A stretch of DNA of 7,196 nucleotides from Akkermansia muciniphila (GCA_943327015.2 CALPVM020000118.1:1-7196); one strand, 5' to 3'; positions 1-6,710 are shown, numbered from the stretch's first letter. A program made the numbers and translations. The notes: generated by a model not told the origin, from the letters alone.

Positions 1-1403
1 TGTGCAATACCTTCGGCCTGCTCTGCAGATGCCGCTGTGATTTCGCCAATAATGTCAGTTACACGTTGTACCGAGGAAACAATTTCGCTCATGGTTTGAC
101 CCGCTTGGGCCACCAGTTGCGAACCGCCCTCTACTTTTTCAACGCTGTTGTTAATCAGGGTTTTAATTTCTTTGGCTGCATCTGCAGAACGACCCGCCAA
201 TGAGCGCACCTCACTTGCAACCACAGCAAAACCACGGCCTTGCTCTCCAGCACGGGCAGCTTCTACGGCAGCGTTCAATGCCAAAATATTGGTTTGGAAC
301 GCAATGCCATCAATGACGCTAATAATGTCAGAAATTTTGCGCGAACTGTTATTAATATCGTTCATGGTAGCCACCACCTGGTTGACTACTTCTCCCCCGC
401 GTTGTGCCACATGGGTAGCAGAGTCTGCCAATCGGTTGGCCTGACGCGCAGATTCAGCAGACTGCTTAACGGTTGAGGTGAGCGCATCCATGCTGGAGGC
501 TGTCATTTGCAGGTTGGAGGAAGCTTGTTCGGTTCGTGCCGACAAGTCGTTGTTGCCAGAAGCAATTTCTTCGCTTGCAATTTCAATGTTGGTGGTACCT
601 TTACGCACATCCGACACCAAGTGCACCAATTGACCTTGCATGTGGGCAATAGCACGCATCATTTCGCCAAATTCGTCACCTCGACCCACATCCACACGCA
701 CAGTTAAATCACCATTGGCAATAGTTTCCGCCACACTAATGGCATCTCTCAGTGGCTTACGTATTTCCTGAATTAAAACGAATGTCCCACCAATCAGCAG
801 CAACACCAGTACAACTCCCATGCCTTGTGCAAACCAAGCATTTCTTTGACGCTGCTCTGCAAATTCAAGCTGTACCTGATCAAACCCCTTAACCTGTAAC
901 GCAGCAAGCTCCTGCAAACTTTTCAGGTAACGATCAGCCGCTGGCACCAGCGACGTATTGACCATAACGAATGCCGCCTCCTGGTTGCCCATGGATTTGG
1001 TCATTTCGGTTTTTTCTAATGCTGCAATAACACCACGGTGCTCATCAGAGATGCGTGATTTCAGTGCTTGCGATTCCGCAGAAAGACCCATACTTTGCAC
1101 GGTTTGCTGTATGGTAATGATTTCTTTCTGGGTGGCAGCGATGCGCTCTTTGTAAATGGCTTCTACCGCAGGATCCGCACTGGCAAGGGCTGCCGTAGCA
1201 CGGGTGAGGTTAATCTGCTCCAATCCTACCCAGCGACTAATTTCCGCAATTTTGTGGATATTCTGGGTTGTAACTGAGTCCTGCTCTGCCGTCAGCGTCA
1301 TGCTGCGTTGCGTTGATAGAGCAACTGTTATGAGTAAAACGCCAATCACAATGGCCATTGCTAGCCACATTTTTGCACCTAAAGATAAATTCGACAACTT
1401 CAT
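1..1403 (-). CDS. Methyl-accepting chemotaxis protein (partial, C-terminus beyond left edge)
   Basis: Transmembrane chemoreceptor that would signal through CheW/CheA to the flagellar motor. I translated the minus strand by hand: one open frame runs from an ATG at 1403 to the window edge (467 codons; the family is usually about 520-560 residues). Visible in order: a short basic N-terminus, TM1 at about 11-31, a periplasmic helical region at about 32-190 with the size of a four-helix-bundle (4HB_MCP) sensor, TM2 at about 191-211, a HAMP domain at about 212-264 with Pro217, a first methylation helix beginning DLSARTEQ near 286-293, and the highly conserved hairpin tip (FQTNILALNAAVEAARAGEQ at 369-388, then GRGFAVVASEVR). 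The distal methylation helix and any C-terminal CheR-binding tail lie outside the window. Start choice: ATG 1403 has a weak GGA upstream; an in-frame ATG at 1418 would add five residues but has no ribosome site. Two of the three usual Glx methylation positions are substituted (see findings). The ligand cannot be inferred. Confidence 0.95.
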   Translation of the reverse strand, partial: MKLSNLSLGAKMWLAMAIVIGVLLITVALSTQRSMTLTAEQDSVTTQNIHKIAEISRWVGLEQINLTRATAALASADPAVEAIYKERIAATQKEIITIQQTVQSMGLSAESQALKSRISDEHRGVIAALEKTEMTKSMGNQEAAFVMVNTSLVPAADRYLKSLQELAALQVKGFDQVQLEFAEQRQRNAWFAQGMGVVLVLLLIGGTFVLIQEIRKPLRDAISVAETIANGDLTVRVDVGRGDEFGEMMRAIAHMQGQLVHLVSDVRKGTTNIEIASEEIASGNNDLSARTEQASSNLQMTASSMDALTSTVKQSAESARQANRLADSATHVAQRGGEVVNQVVATMNDINNSSRKISDIISVIDGIAFQTNILALNAAVEAARAGEQGRGFAVVASEVRSLAGRSADAAKEIKTLINNSVEKVEGGSQLVAQAGQTMSEIVSSVQRVTDIIGEITAASAEQAEGIA

Positions 1404-1431
1404 ATCGCATCCAAACATTGAAAGAGCGTTA

Positions 1432-1459
1432 ACCATAGCAGTGTCACAGCAGGATGCAA
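1432..1459 (-). promoter_or_regulatory. Possible sigma70-type promoter for the MCP gene
   Basis: On the minus strand, a TGC followed by TATGGT (-10 at 1437-1432, an extended TGn -10 form) lies 16 bp downstream of a poor -35 candidate, TTGCAT (1459-1454). It would put transcription start roughly 20-25 bases before the ATG at 1403. I saw no match to the sigma28 flagellar consensus (TAAA-N15-GCCGATAA) in this 104-bp gap, which is where one might expect it for a chemoreceptor. The call is by eye on weak hexamers. Confidence 0.22.
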
Positions 1460-1507
1460 TACTCCAATACCCTGATATGCCGGTTTTTTTGTGGCTTTCT
1501 ACTGCTT

Positions 1508-2872
1508 TTATAACCCTCTAGCGAGGTTCAACGCCTCTTCTATACGTTCTACGGCATGTATTTCCATACCTTCTATAGGTCTTTTAGGTGCATTGGCCTT
1601 GGGAACAATAGCAATTGAGAACCCTAATTTTGCAGCCTCGCGCAAACGCTCCTGCCCCCTTGGGGCGGGTCGCACTTCACCCGCCAAGCCCACCTCGCCA
1701 AATGCCAGAAATCCTTTTGGCAAAGATTTGTTTCGTAAGCTGGAGGCAATGGCCAACATCACCGCCAAGTCGGCCGCAGGTTCGGTAATACGTACACCAC
1801 CCACTGCATTAACAAACACATCCTGATCCATGCATGCTACCCCGGCATGGCGATGCAATACCGCCAACATCATCGCTAACCGGTCACGGTCTAAGCCCAC
1901 ACTCAAACGGCGTGGACTAGGGCCACCGCTATCTACCAGGGCTTGAATTTCCACCAGCATCGGGCGCGTGCCTTCTAGGGTTACCAACACACAACTGCCC
2001 GGCACAGGCTCACTGTGCTGGCTTAGAAATATGGCGCTCGGGTTGCTGACACCTTTCAGGCCTTTTTCGGTCATGGCAAATACGCCGATTTCATTGACTG
2101 CGCCAAAACGGTTTTTTATGGCACGCACCAAGCGAAACTGGCTGTGCGTATCGCCTTCAAAATACAACACTGTATCGACCATATGCTCCAACACACGCGG
2201 GCCGGCCAATGCGCCTTCTTTGGTAACGTGACCCACCAGCACCATACTCACTCCACTGGATTTAGCGGCGCGAGTAAGATGCGCCGCACATTCGCGCACC
2301 TGCGCAACCGACCCCGGTGCCGAGGTTAATTGTTCTGAATAAACCGTTTGTATAGAGTCTATGACCGCCACATCCGGATGCAGTGCATTCAGGGTAGCCA
2401 ATATTTTTTCGAGCTGAATTTCCGCCAGCACGTTCACCTTGGAATGGTCTAACCCCAGTCGGCGCGAACGCAGTGCCACTTGTGCGCCACTTTCTTCGCC
2501 GGTGATGTACAACGTGTTTTTACCTTGCCGTTGCAAGGCATCAAGTGCCTGCAGCAACAGCGTGGATTTACCTATACCGGGGTCGCCTCCAATCAGCACA
2601 ACGCCCCCTTCCACCATGCCGCCACCCAATACTCTGTCCAATTCGGTATGACCGGTTGGCGTGCGCTCTATATCTGCGGCTTCTATGTCCCCCAGCACGG
2701 TTACTTCTGCCGTGGGCGCTAGAGCAGAAAAGCGGTTCTTTGCCGGAGCGTCACTGTTCGCGACAGATTCCACCAGGGTATTCCAGGCGTTGCAATGCGG
2801 GCATTTACCCAACCATTTGGGGTTGGTTCCACCACATTCGTTGCAGGTGTAAATCGTTTTTTCTTTGGCCAT
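1508..2872 (-). CDS. radA: DNA repair protein RadA (Sms)
   Basis: RecA-like ATPase that promotes branch migration and processing of recombination intermediates during DNA repair; cytoplasmic. The 454-residue product is the normal family length. Visible domains: an N-terminal four-cysteine zinc finger (C10, C13, C24, C27; CNECG ... CPHC), a Walker A motif GGDPGIGKST at 95-104, a Walker B-type stretch VAVIDSIQT at 168-176, the RadA-specific KNRFG motif at 253-257, and a C-terminal Lon-protease-like domain from about 280 to the end (GGVRITEPAADLA at 358-370), which in this family is structural rather than proteolytic. Start: ATG 2872 gives MAKEKTIYTCNECGG, the usual family beginning; an in-frame ATG 14 codons upstream lies inside the end of alr and gives an atypical Cys-rich leader, so I rejected it. 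The gene follows alr by 2 bp, with a weak GGAA ribosome site inside the last alr codons, suggesting translational coupling. No clear terminator follows the stop. Confidence 0.97.
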   Translation of the reverse strand: MAKEKTIYTCNECGGTNPKWLGKCPHCNAWNTLVESVANSDAPAKNRFSALAPTAEVTVLGDIEAADIERTPTGHTELDRVLGGGMVEGGVVLIGGDPGIGKSTLLLQALDALQRQGKNTLYITGEESGAQVALRSRRLGLDHSKVNVLAEIQLEKILATLNALHPDVAVIDSIQTVYSEQLTSAPGSVAQVRECAAHLTRAAKSSGVSMVLVGHVTKEGALAGPRVLEHMVDTVLYFEGDTHSQFRLVRAIKNRFGAVNEIGVFAMTEKGLKGVSNPSAIFLSQHSEPVPGSCVLVTLEGTRPMLVEIQALVDSGGPSPRRLSVGLDRDRLAMMLAVLHRHAGVACMDQDVFVNAVGGVRITEPAADLAVMLAIASSLRNKSLPKGFLAFGEVGLAGEVRPAPRGQERLREAAKLGFSIAIVPKANAPKRPIEGMEIHAVERIEEALNLARGL

Positions 2873-2874
2873 GC

Positions 2875-3966
2875 TTATTCCACAACAACAGGCACACGGC
2901 TTGCCAAGGCACACATTAATTCGTATCCCACAGTTTTTGCGCTGGTAGCCACTTCGTCAATCGCCAAGATGGCACCAGAGGCGGCGCGCCCCCACAAGGT
3001 GACCTTACTACCCATTCCGGCCTGCGGCAGATGGGTCAGATCGACTGCCAGCATATCCATGCTGACTCTGCCCACCGTACTGCTACGCTGCCCTTGCACC
3101 AAAACAGGTGTACCGGTGGGGCAACTGCGCGGATAACCATCCGCATAGCCGCAGGCAGCAATGCCTATGCGCATGGGGTGCTCTGCGACAAATGTCGATC
3201 CATAGCCCACAGCATCACCCGGCTGCAAATTCTGAATGCCGATAATCCCGGCTTCCAGCGTCATGGTGGGTTGCAAGTTCCAGTAGTCAATACCATTTTC
3301 CGGATAATCCGGTGCACTGCCATACAGGGCAATGCCCGCACGCACCCAGTCCGCCTCTTGTGCCAACTGGGTATGACGCAAAATGGCGGCACTGTTACTC
3401 ACACTCCGCTCCCCCGGCAAGTCATGGGTTGCTTGGGTAAATTGCTGCATTTGTGCGGCGATGCCCTTGGGTCCATCGGCATCGGCAAAATGCGTCATGT
3501 GTGATATTTCGTCCACCTGTGGCAGTGCATTCAATCTAGCCCAAGCTGAGCGGTATTGTGCTGGTGCAAATCCAAGGCGGTTCATGCCTGAATTTAGCTT
3601 TAAAAACACCCTGTGCGGCAAGTGCGTTTTATGCGCAGCCATCATATCTATTTGCTCCTCACAGTGCACCGTGTGCCACAAGTCCAATCGCGAACATAGT
3701 TCCAAATCCCGCAGTTCAAACGCACCCTCCAATAGCAAAATAGGGCCTCTCCAGCCAAGGTCTCTTACCCTTTGGGCTTCGTTTAAATCGAGAAGTGCAA
3801 AGCCATCGGCCGCACGCAATCCGTTCATGACACGCTCTATACCATGGCCATAAGCGTTTGCCTTCACAACGACCCAATACTTAGAGTCAGGTGCATGGCT
3901 TCGAATCTGGTTCAAATTGCTGTGTAAAGCTTGTGTGTGAATTGTTGCTTGTATGGGGCGGGGCAT
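2875..3966 (-). CDS. alr: Alanine racemase
   Basis: PLP-dependent interconversion of L- and D-alanine, supplying D-Ala for peptidoglycan; cytoplasmic and usually dimeric. The product is 363 residues, the normal length. The N-terminal TIM-barrel domain carries the PLP lysine K35 in KANAYGHG (35-42); the pyridine-nitrogen arginine is probably R209 in VRAGIALYG; the second catalytic base is Y255 in VGYGSTF, starting the C-terminal beta domain; GYADGYPR (273-280) and RVSMDM (300-305) are conserved active-site segments. Start: ATG 3966 gives MPRPIQATIH, the typical betaproteobacterial beginning, with a GGA nine bases upstream. An ATG three codons earlier (MYLMPRP) is possible; a longer start at 4017 adds an atypical leader and is unlikely. 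It is the first gene of a probable alr-radA unit and is divergent from lplT. Only one alr is visible, so biosynthetic (Alr) rather than catabolic (DadX) is inferred from the housekeeping context. Confidence 0.96.
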   Translation of the reverse strand: MPRPIQATIHTQALHSNLNQIRSHAPDSKYWVVVKANAYGHGIERVMNGLRAADGFALLDLNEAQRVRDLGWRGPILLLEGAFELRDLELCSRLDLWHTVHCEEQIDMMAAHKTHLPHRVFLKLNSGMNRLGFAPAQYRSAWARLNALPQVDEISHMTHFADADGPKGIAAQMQQFTQATHDLPGERSVSNSAAILRHTQLAQEADWVRAGIALYGSAPDYPENGIDYWNLQPTMTLEAGIIGIQNLQPGDAVGYGSTFVAEHPMRIGIAACGYADGYPRSCPTGTPVLVQGQRSSTVGRVSMDMLAVDLTHLPQAGMGSKVTLWGRAASGAILAIDEVATSAKTVGYELMCALASRVPVVVE

Positions 3967-4016
3967 TAAATACATTCCAGATCTACGGTCATTGCAGATT
4001 CTGACACTGCCGAGCA

Positions 4017-4025
4017 TGCTATAAC
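4017..4025 (+). promoter_or_regulatory. Candidate extended -10 promoter element for lplT
   Basis: TGC followed by TATAAC (4020-4025) matches five of six -10 consensus bases with an extended TGn motif. No good -35 hexamer sits 16-18 bp upstream, which is tolerable for an extended -10 promoter. It would start transcription near 4032, leaving an untranslated leader of about 58 bases before lplT. The element overlaps a GCATGC palindrome (4014-4019). On the opposite strand the same bases give only a poor -10 (TATAGC), so the alr promoter is not identified. Confidence 0.35.
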
Positions 4026-4089
4026 CATGAGTCTTGTAAGTTCCAGATAAATTCTTCTTCGTTTAGCCAGTCTTCCTGCATTACTATTT

Positions 4090-5373
4090 ATGAAACGCGG
4101 TTTTTATACCATTATGTCAGCCCAGTTCTTTAGCTCGCTGGCTGACAATGCATTGTTTGTAGCCGCTGTTCAGCTACTGCGTACCGGTGGTGCGCCAGAG
4201 TGGCAGCAAGCGGCGCTTGTACCTATGTTTGCTTTGTTTTACGTAGTGCTGGCTCCTTTTGTCGGTGCGTTTGCTGATGCTATGCCCAAGGGCAAGGTCA
4301 TGCTGATTAGTAACTCCATCAAGGTAGTAGGATGCTTGTTAATGCTTTTTGGCACCCATCCACTCATGTCTTACGCCATTGTCGGACTGGGTGCGGCTGC
4401 TTACTCACCAGCCAAGTACGGTATTTTGACTGAGTTACTGCCTGCCTCCCAACTGGTCAAGGCTAACGGCTGGATTGAAGGTCTTACCATTGCTTCCATT
4501 ATTCTGGGCGTTTTATTAGGCGGTCAGCTGGTTGGTCCCATGATTTCTTCTGCCCTGCTTTCCATTGATATTCCCTACCTCAATACCGGGCTTGACACCC
4601 CCCCCGAAGCTGCTATTTCGATTCTCATTTTTGTCTATTTTTTGGCGGCGTGGTTCAATACTCGCATTCCACTCACAGGCGTTCCCATGCGCCCCTTGCC
4701 AAAAAATCTGTTTACTTTGCTGCCCGACTTCTGGAAGTGCAACACCCGTTTATGGAACGACCGTTTAGGTCAAATCTCCTTGTCAACCACCACCCTATTT
4801 TGGGGCGTTAGCGGCAATATGCGCTACATCGTTCTGGCTTGGTCTGCTGCTGCACTGGGGTACACCGTAACCCAAGCGTCTGCGTTAGTCGGTGTAGTGG
4901 CTATTGGCACTGGTATAGGTGCCGTCATCGCATCTATGCGCATGCGCCTAGACATGGCCACCAGTACTATTCCATTGGGTATTGCAATGGGCCTTTTGGT
5001 TATTCTTCTTAACTTTATTTCCAACGTCTGGATTGCAGCTCCCTTTCTTATCTTGTTGGGAGCTCTTGGTGGCTTTCTTGTCGTTCCCATGAACGCTTTG
5101 CTGCAGCACCGTGGTCACAATTTAATGGGTGCTGGTCGCTCCATTGCAGTACAAAACTTTAACGAACAAGCGTGTATTTTGGGCTTAGGTGCTTTTTACA
5201 GTTTTTCGGCCGGCATGGGTCTTTCGGCCTTCGGAGCTATTTCAATTTTTGGTCTGGTGGTAGCTGGCACCATGTGGATAATTCAGCGTTGGCACCAACA
5301 TAACTGCATTCACCATGCGGCCGAAGTGGAGCGCTTGTTAAACATCGCCCGCAACGATCATTCACATGGATAA
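4090..5373 (+). CDS. lplT: Lysophospholipid transporter LplT (MFS)
   Basis: Inner-membrane MFS protein predicted to flip lysophospholipids (lyso-PE/lyso-PG) from the periplasmic to the cytoplasmic leaflet for re-acylation. The product is 427 residues; the E. coli protein is about 400. It is hydrophobic throughout, with roughly 12 membrane segments. Recognisable family features: AQFFSSLADNAL in TM1 (11-22), an MFS motif A-like loop GAFADAMPKGKVM (59-71), YSPAKYGILTELLP (105-118), and the conserved GRSIAVQNFNEQ (349-360). In enterobacteria lplT is followed by the acyltransferase gene aas; here it stands alone, divergent from alr, and any acyltransferase is elsewhere. Start: ATG 4090 gives the expected MKRGFYTIM beginning, but no purine-rich ribosome site precedes it; ATG 4114 also lacks one. 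A run of eight C lies at 4598-4605, and the last 26 residues are His-rich; both are listed as findings. The stop is 17 bp from the convergent cyclase stop. Confidence 0.93.
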   Translation: MKRGFYTIMSAQFFSSLADNALFVAAVQLLRTGGAPEWQQAALVPMFALFYVVLAPFVGAFADAMPKGKVMLISNSIKVVGCLLMLFGTHPLMSYAIVGLGAAAYSPAKYGILTELLPASQLVKANGWIEGLTIASIILGVLLGGQLVGPMISSALLSIDIPYLNTGLDTPPEAAISILIFVYFLAAWFNTRIPLTGVPMRPLPKNLFTLLPDFWKCNTRLWNDRLGQISLSTTTLFWGVSGNMRYIVLAWSAAALGYTVTQASALVGVVAIGTGIGAVIASMRMRLDMATSTIPLGIAMGLLVILLNFISNVWIAAPFLILLGALGGFLVVPMNALLQHRGHNLMGAGRSIAVQNFNEQACILGLGAFYSFSAGMGLSAFGAISIFGLVVAGTMWIIQRWHQHNCIHHAAEVERLLNIARNDHSHG

Positions 5374-5390
5374 TTTATTTGCTGCTCACC

Positions 5391-6599
5391 TTAAGACATA
5401 TTAGGTGGTGCATATTCCACCCGGTTTCTACCGGAATTTTTGGCTGTGTACAGGGCTTTGTCTGCTGCGGCATACAACAACTCAATAGAGCCTTGTTGCT
5501 TTTCTGCGTAACCACTCACACCAAAGCTCGCGGTCAAAGGAATGGCCACATCGCCAATCATCATGGGGGCAGAATACAATGCTTTACGCAATTTTTCTGC
5601 CAAGGCAACGGCGCCTTGGGGTGGTGTGTTGCTGAGCAAAATAATAAATTCTTCGCCGCCCATGCGCGCAACCACATCGTTGGTTCTCACCCCAGATTTT
5701 AAAATTGCCGAGAGCTGTAACAACACTTCGTCTCCGGTGGGGTGTCCGTAGTTGTCGTTAATTTTCTTGAAGTAGTCTACATCCACCATAATCACGCAAG
5801 TGTGGGATGCCATTTTTATGGCGCGCTCCAGCTCCATTTCGGCAAGCCGCATAAACTCTCGGCGGTTGTACAAACCTGTCAACGCATCGTGTTCGGCTTG
5901 GTACTCCATCTCTTTATGGCGTTCCATCAAAATACCATTGGTACGGCTCAATTGCCTGCGTAACACTACGTTTTTGGCATACTGGTGCCAGATCATGGTA
6001 GATGCAAACACGGCCAGCAAGGGCACAGCCAAACCAAGAATCATCAAGCCCGGCAGATTGCTGCTATCAAAACCAGCATTAGCCATCATCAGTAAAAACG
6101 CAATATAACTGAAGCCATACAATGGTACTGAAATGCCGGGACGCATCAGTGAGACTACGCCAATCAAGATTGAAATCAGCATAAAACTCGCAGTACCTGC
6201 GCCTGCTCCGGCCTTCATGTCAATGACCGTCAATATCAAACCAACGCCAATGTATCCGGCGCACATCAGAACCTGCATCGCAATAGCCGCGTAACTTGCA
6301 CGATTACTGCGCTTTAAAAAGCGATGCGATACCGCCGCGAACAGTAAAACCATGAGTGCTGAGCCAATTTGAACCTTGGCAAGAGATTCCGACCAGAGCA
6401 CCATTTCGGGTCTATTTTCGGGCGCAACATACCTATCAAACCAAATGGCCAACCCCAGATGTAAGGCAACCAAAAAAGCGGCTGCAGCACGGAAGCGTCG
6501 CAACGTTTCCATCGTGGCTTCCCCTTGCACGCGGGAGTATTCGTGTGTAGTTGACTTAGCCCACGTTATGAATTGCACTAGTTTGCTTTTGATTTCCAC
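5391..6599 (-). CDS. Membrane-bound diguanylate cyclase (six-helix sensor + GGDEF domain)
   Basis: Predicted to make cyclic di-GMP from two GTP at the inner membrane, affecting adhesion, biofilm or motility. In 402 residues: a cytoplasmic N-terminus, six hydrophobic helices at about 37-54, 73-90, 101-126, 137-152, 158-173 and 182-204 with short loops and positive charges on the inside, a linker helix at about 205-235, then a complete GGDEF domain from about 236 (DALTGLYNRREF at 238-249). Catalytic features are intact: metal-site Asp273 in VDVDYFKKIND, GGEEF at 314-318, and an allosteric I-site RxxD (R305-D308) exactly five residues before GGEEF, predicting product inhibition. No EAL or HD-GYP domain, so an active cyclase rather than a hydrolase. 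I cannot assign the membrane module to a named MASE family. Start: GTG 6599 has AAGGAG five bases upstream; ATG 6512 (Met30, METLRRF) is a serious alternative, giving 373 residues. Convergent with lplT and divergent from the peroxidase gene. Confidence 0.9.
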   Translation of the reverse strand: MEIKSKLVQFITWAKSTTHEYSRVQGEATMETLRRFRAAAAFLVALHLGLAIWFDRYVAPENRPEMVLWSESLAKVQIGSALMVLLFAAVSHRFLKRSNRASYAAIAMQVLMCAGYIGVGLILTVIDMKAGAGAGTASFMLISILIGVVSLMRPGISVPLYGFSYIAFLLMMANAGFDSSNLPGLMILGLAVPLLAVFASTMIWHQYAKNVVLRRQLSRTNGILMERHKEMEYQAEHDALTGLYNRREFMRLAEMELERAIKMASHTCVIMVDVDYFKKINDNYGHPTGDEVLLQLSAILKSGVRTNDVVARMGGEEFIILLSNTPPQGAVALAEKLRKALYSAPMMIGDVAIPLTASFGVSGYAEKQQGSIELLYAAADKALYTAKNSGRNRVEYAPPNMS

Positions 6600-6604
6600 T
6601 CCAA

Positions 6605-6610
6605 CTCCTT
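6605..6610 (-). promoter_or_regulatory. Ribosome binding site supporting the GTG start of the cyclase
   Basis: On the minus strand AAGGAG (within TAAAGGAG) sits five bases before GTG 6599. It is the strongest Shine-Dalgarno match seen in the window and the reason for preferring the longer form of the cyclase. The competing ATG at 6512 is preceded by AAGGGGAAG, a weaker but well-spaced site, so two translation starts cannot be excluded. Confidence 0.55.
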
Positions 6611-6646
6611 TACGGCCAGAACCATTTTCTAAACAATGTTATTGTG

Positions 6647-6668
6647 TTACGGTGTATCTTCGCCGTAA
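6647..6668. repeat. Inverted repeat TTACGG-N10-CCGTAA between divergent genes
   Basis: A perfect 6-bp inverted repeat with a 10-bp spacer (arm centres 16 bp apart) lies midway between the cyclase and peroxidase starts, about 43 bp before the peroxidase ATG. A third copy of the hexamer, TTACGG in direct orientation, is at 6610-6615, next to the cyclase ribosome site. The dyad spacing suits a dimeric regulator, so it is a candidate operator. No T-tract follows, so it is not a terminator. I do not recognise it as a known regulator box. Confidence 0.4.
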
Positions 6669-6710
6669 TTTCATTAACAGACAAGTATTTTCCTTCAACC
6701 CGGAGCCATT

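Noticed and set aside
1457..1470. Direct repeat CAATAC-N2-CAATAC upstream of the MCP gene
   Set aside because: Short, 8-bp period does not place both copies on one helical face, and there is no third copy.
1479..1497. T7 run near 1484-1490 with GCC/GGC ends as a terminator after radA
   Set aside because: On the radA transcript this is an A-run inside the loop, not a U-tract after a stem; pairing is only three bases.
148..1521. Plus-strand open frames opposite the MCP gene and its upstream gap
   Set aside because: The minus strand reads as a continuous conserved chemoreceptor; the opposite frames resemble nothing and overlap each other.
2873..2914. N-terminal extension of RadA from an ATG at 2914 (MCLGKPCACCC...)
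   Set aside because: It overlaps the end of alr in another frame, is atypically Cys-rich, and the family start MAKEKTIYTCNECGG is at 2872.
3031..3853. Plus-strand open frames of about 156 codons opposite alr
   Set aside because: They are antisense to a fully conserved alr coding sequence, have no ribosome sites, and encode low-complexity Cys/Arg/Ser-rich products.
3967..4017. N-terminal extension of Alr from an ATG at 4017
   Set aside because: It adds 17 residues unlike known alanine racemases, and the expected MPRPIQA start lies at 3966 with a usable GGA site.
4027..4050. Seven-codon leader peptide (MSLVSSR) upstream of and in frame with lplT
   Set aside because: No ribosome site, and the best promoter candidate (-10 at 4020-4025) would start transcription after its ATG.
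4824..5090. 88-codon minus-strand frame opposite lplT
   Set aside because: Antisense shadow of conserved membrane segments; no ribosome site or recognisable motif.
5387..5407. CACCT-N11-AGGTG hairpin at the lplT/cyclase convergent junction as a bidirectional terminator
   Set aside because: The stem is only 5 bp, the loop is long, and no T-tract follows on either strand; part of it is the cyclase C-terminus.
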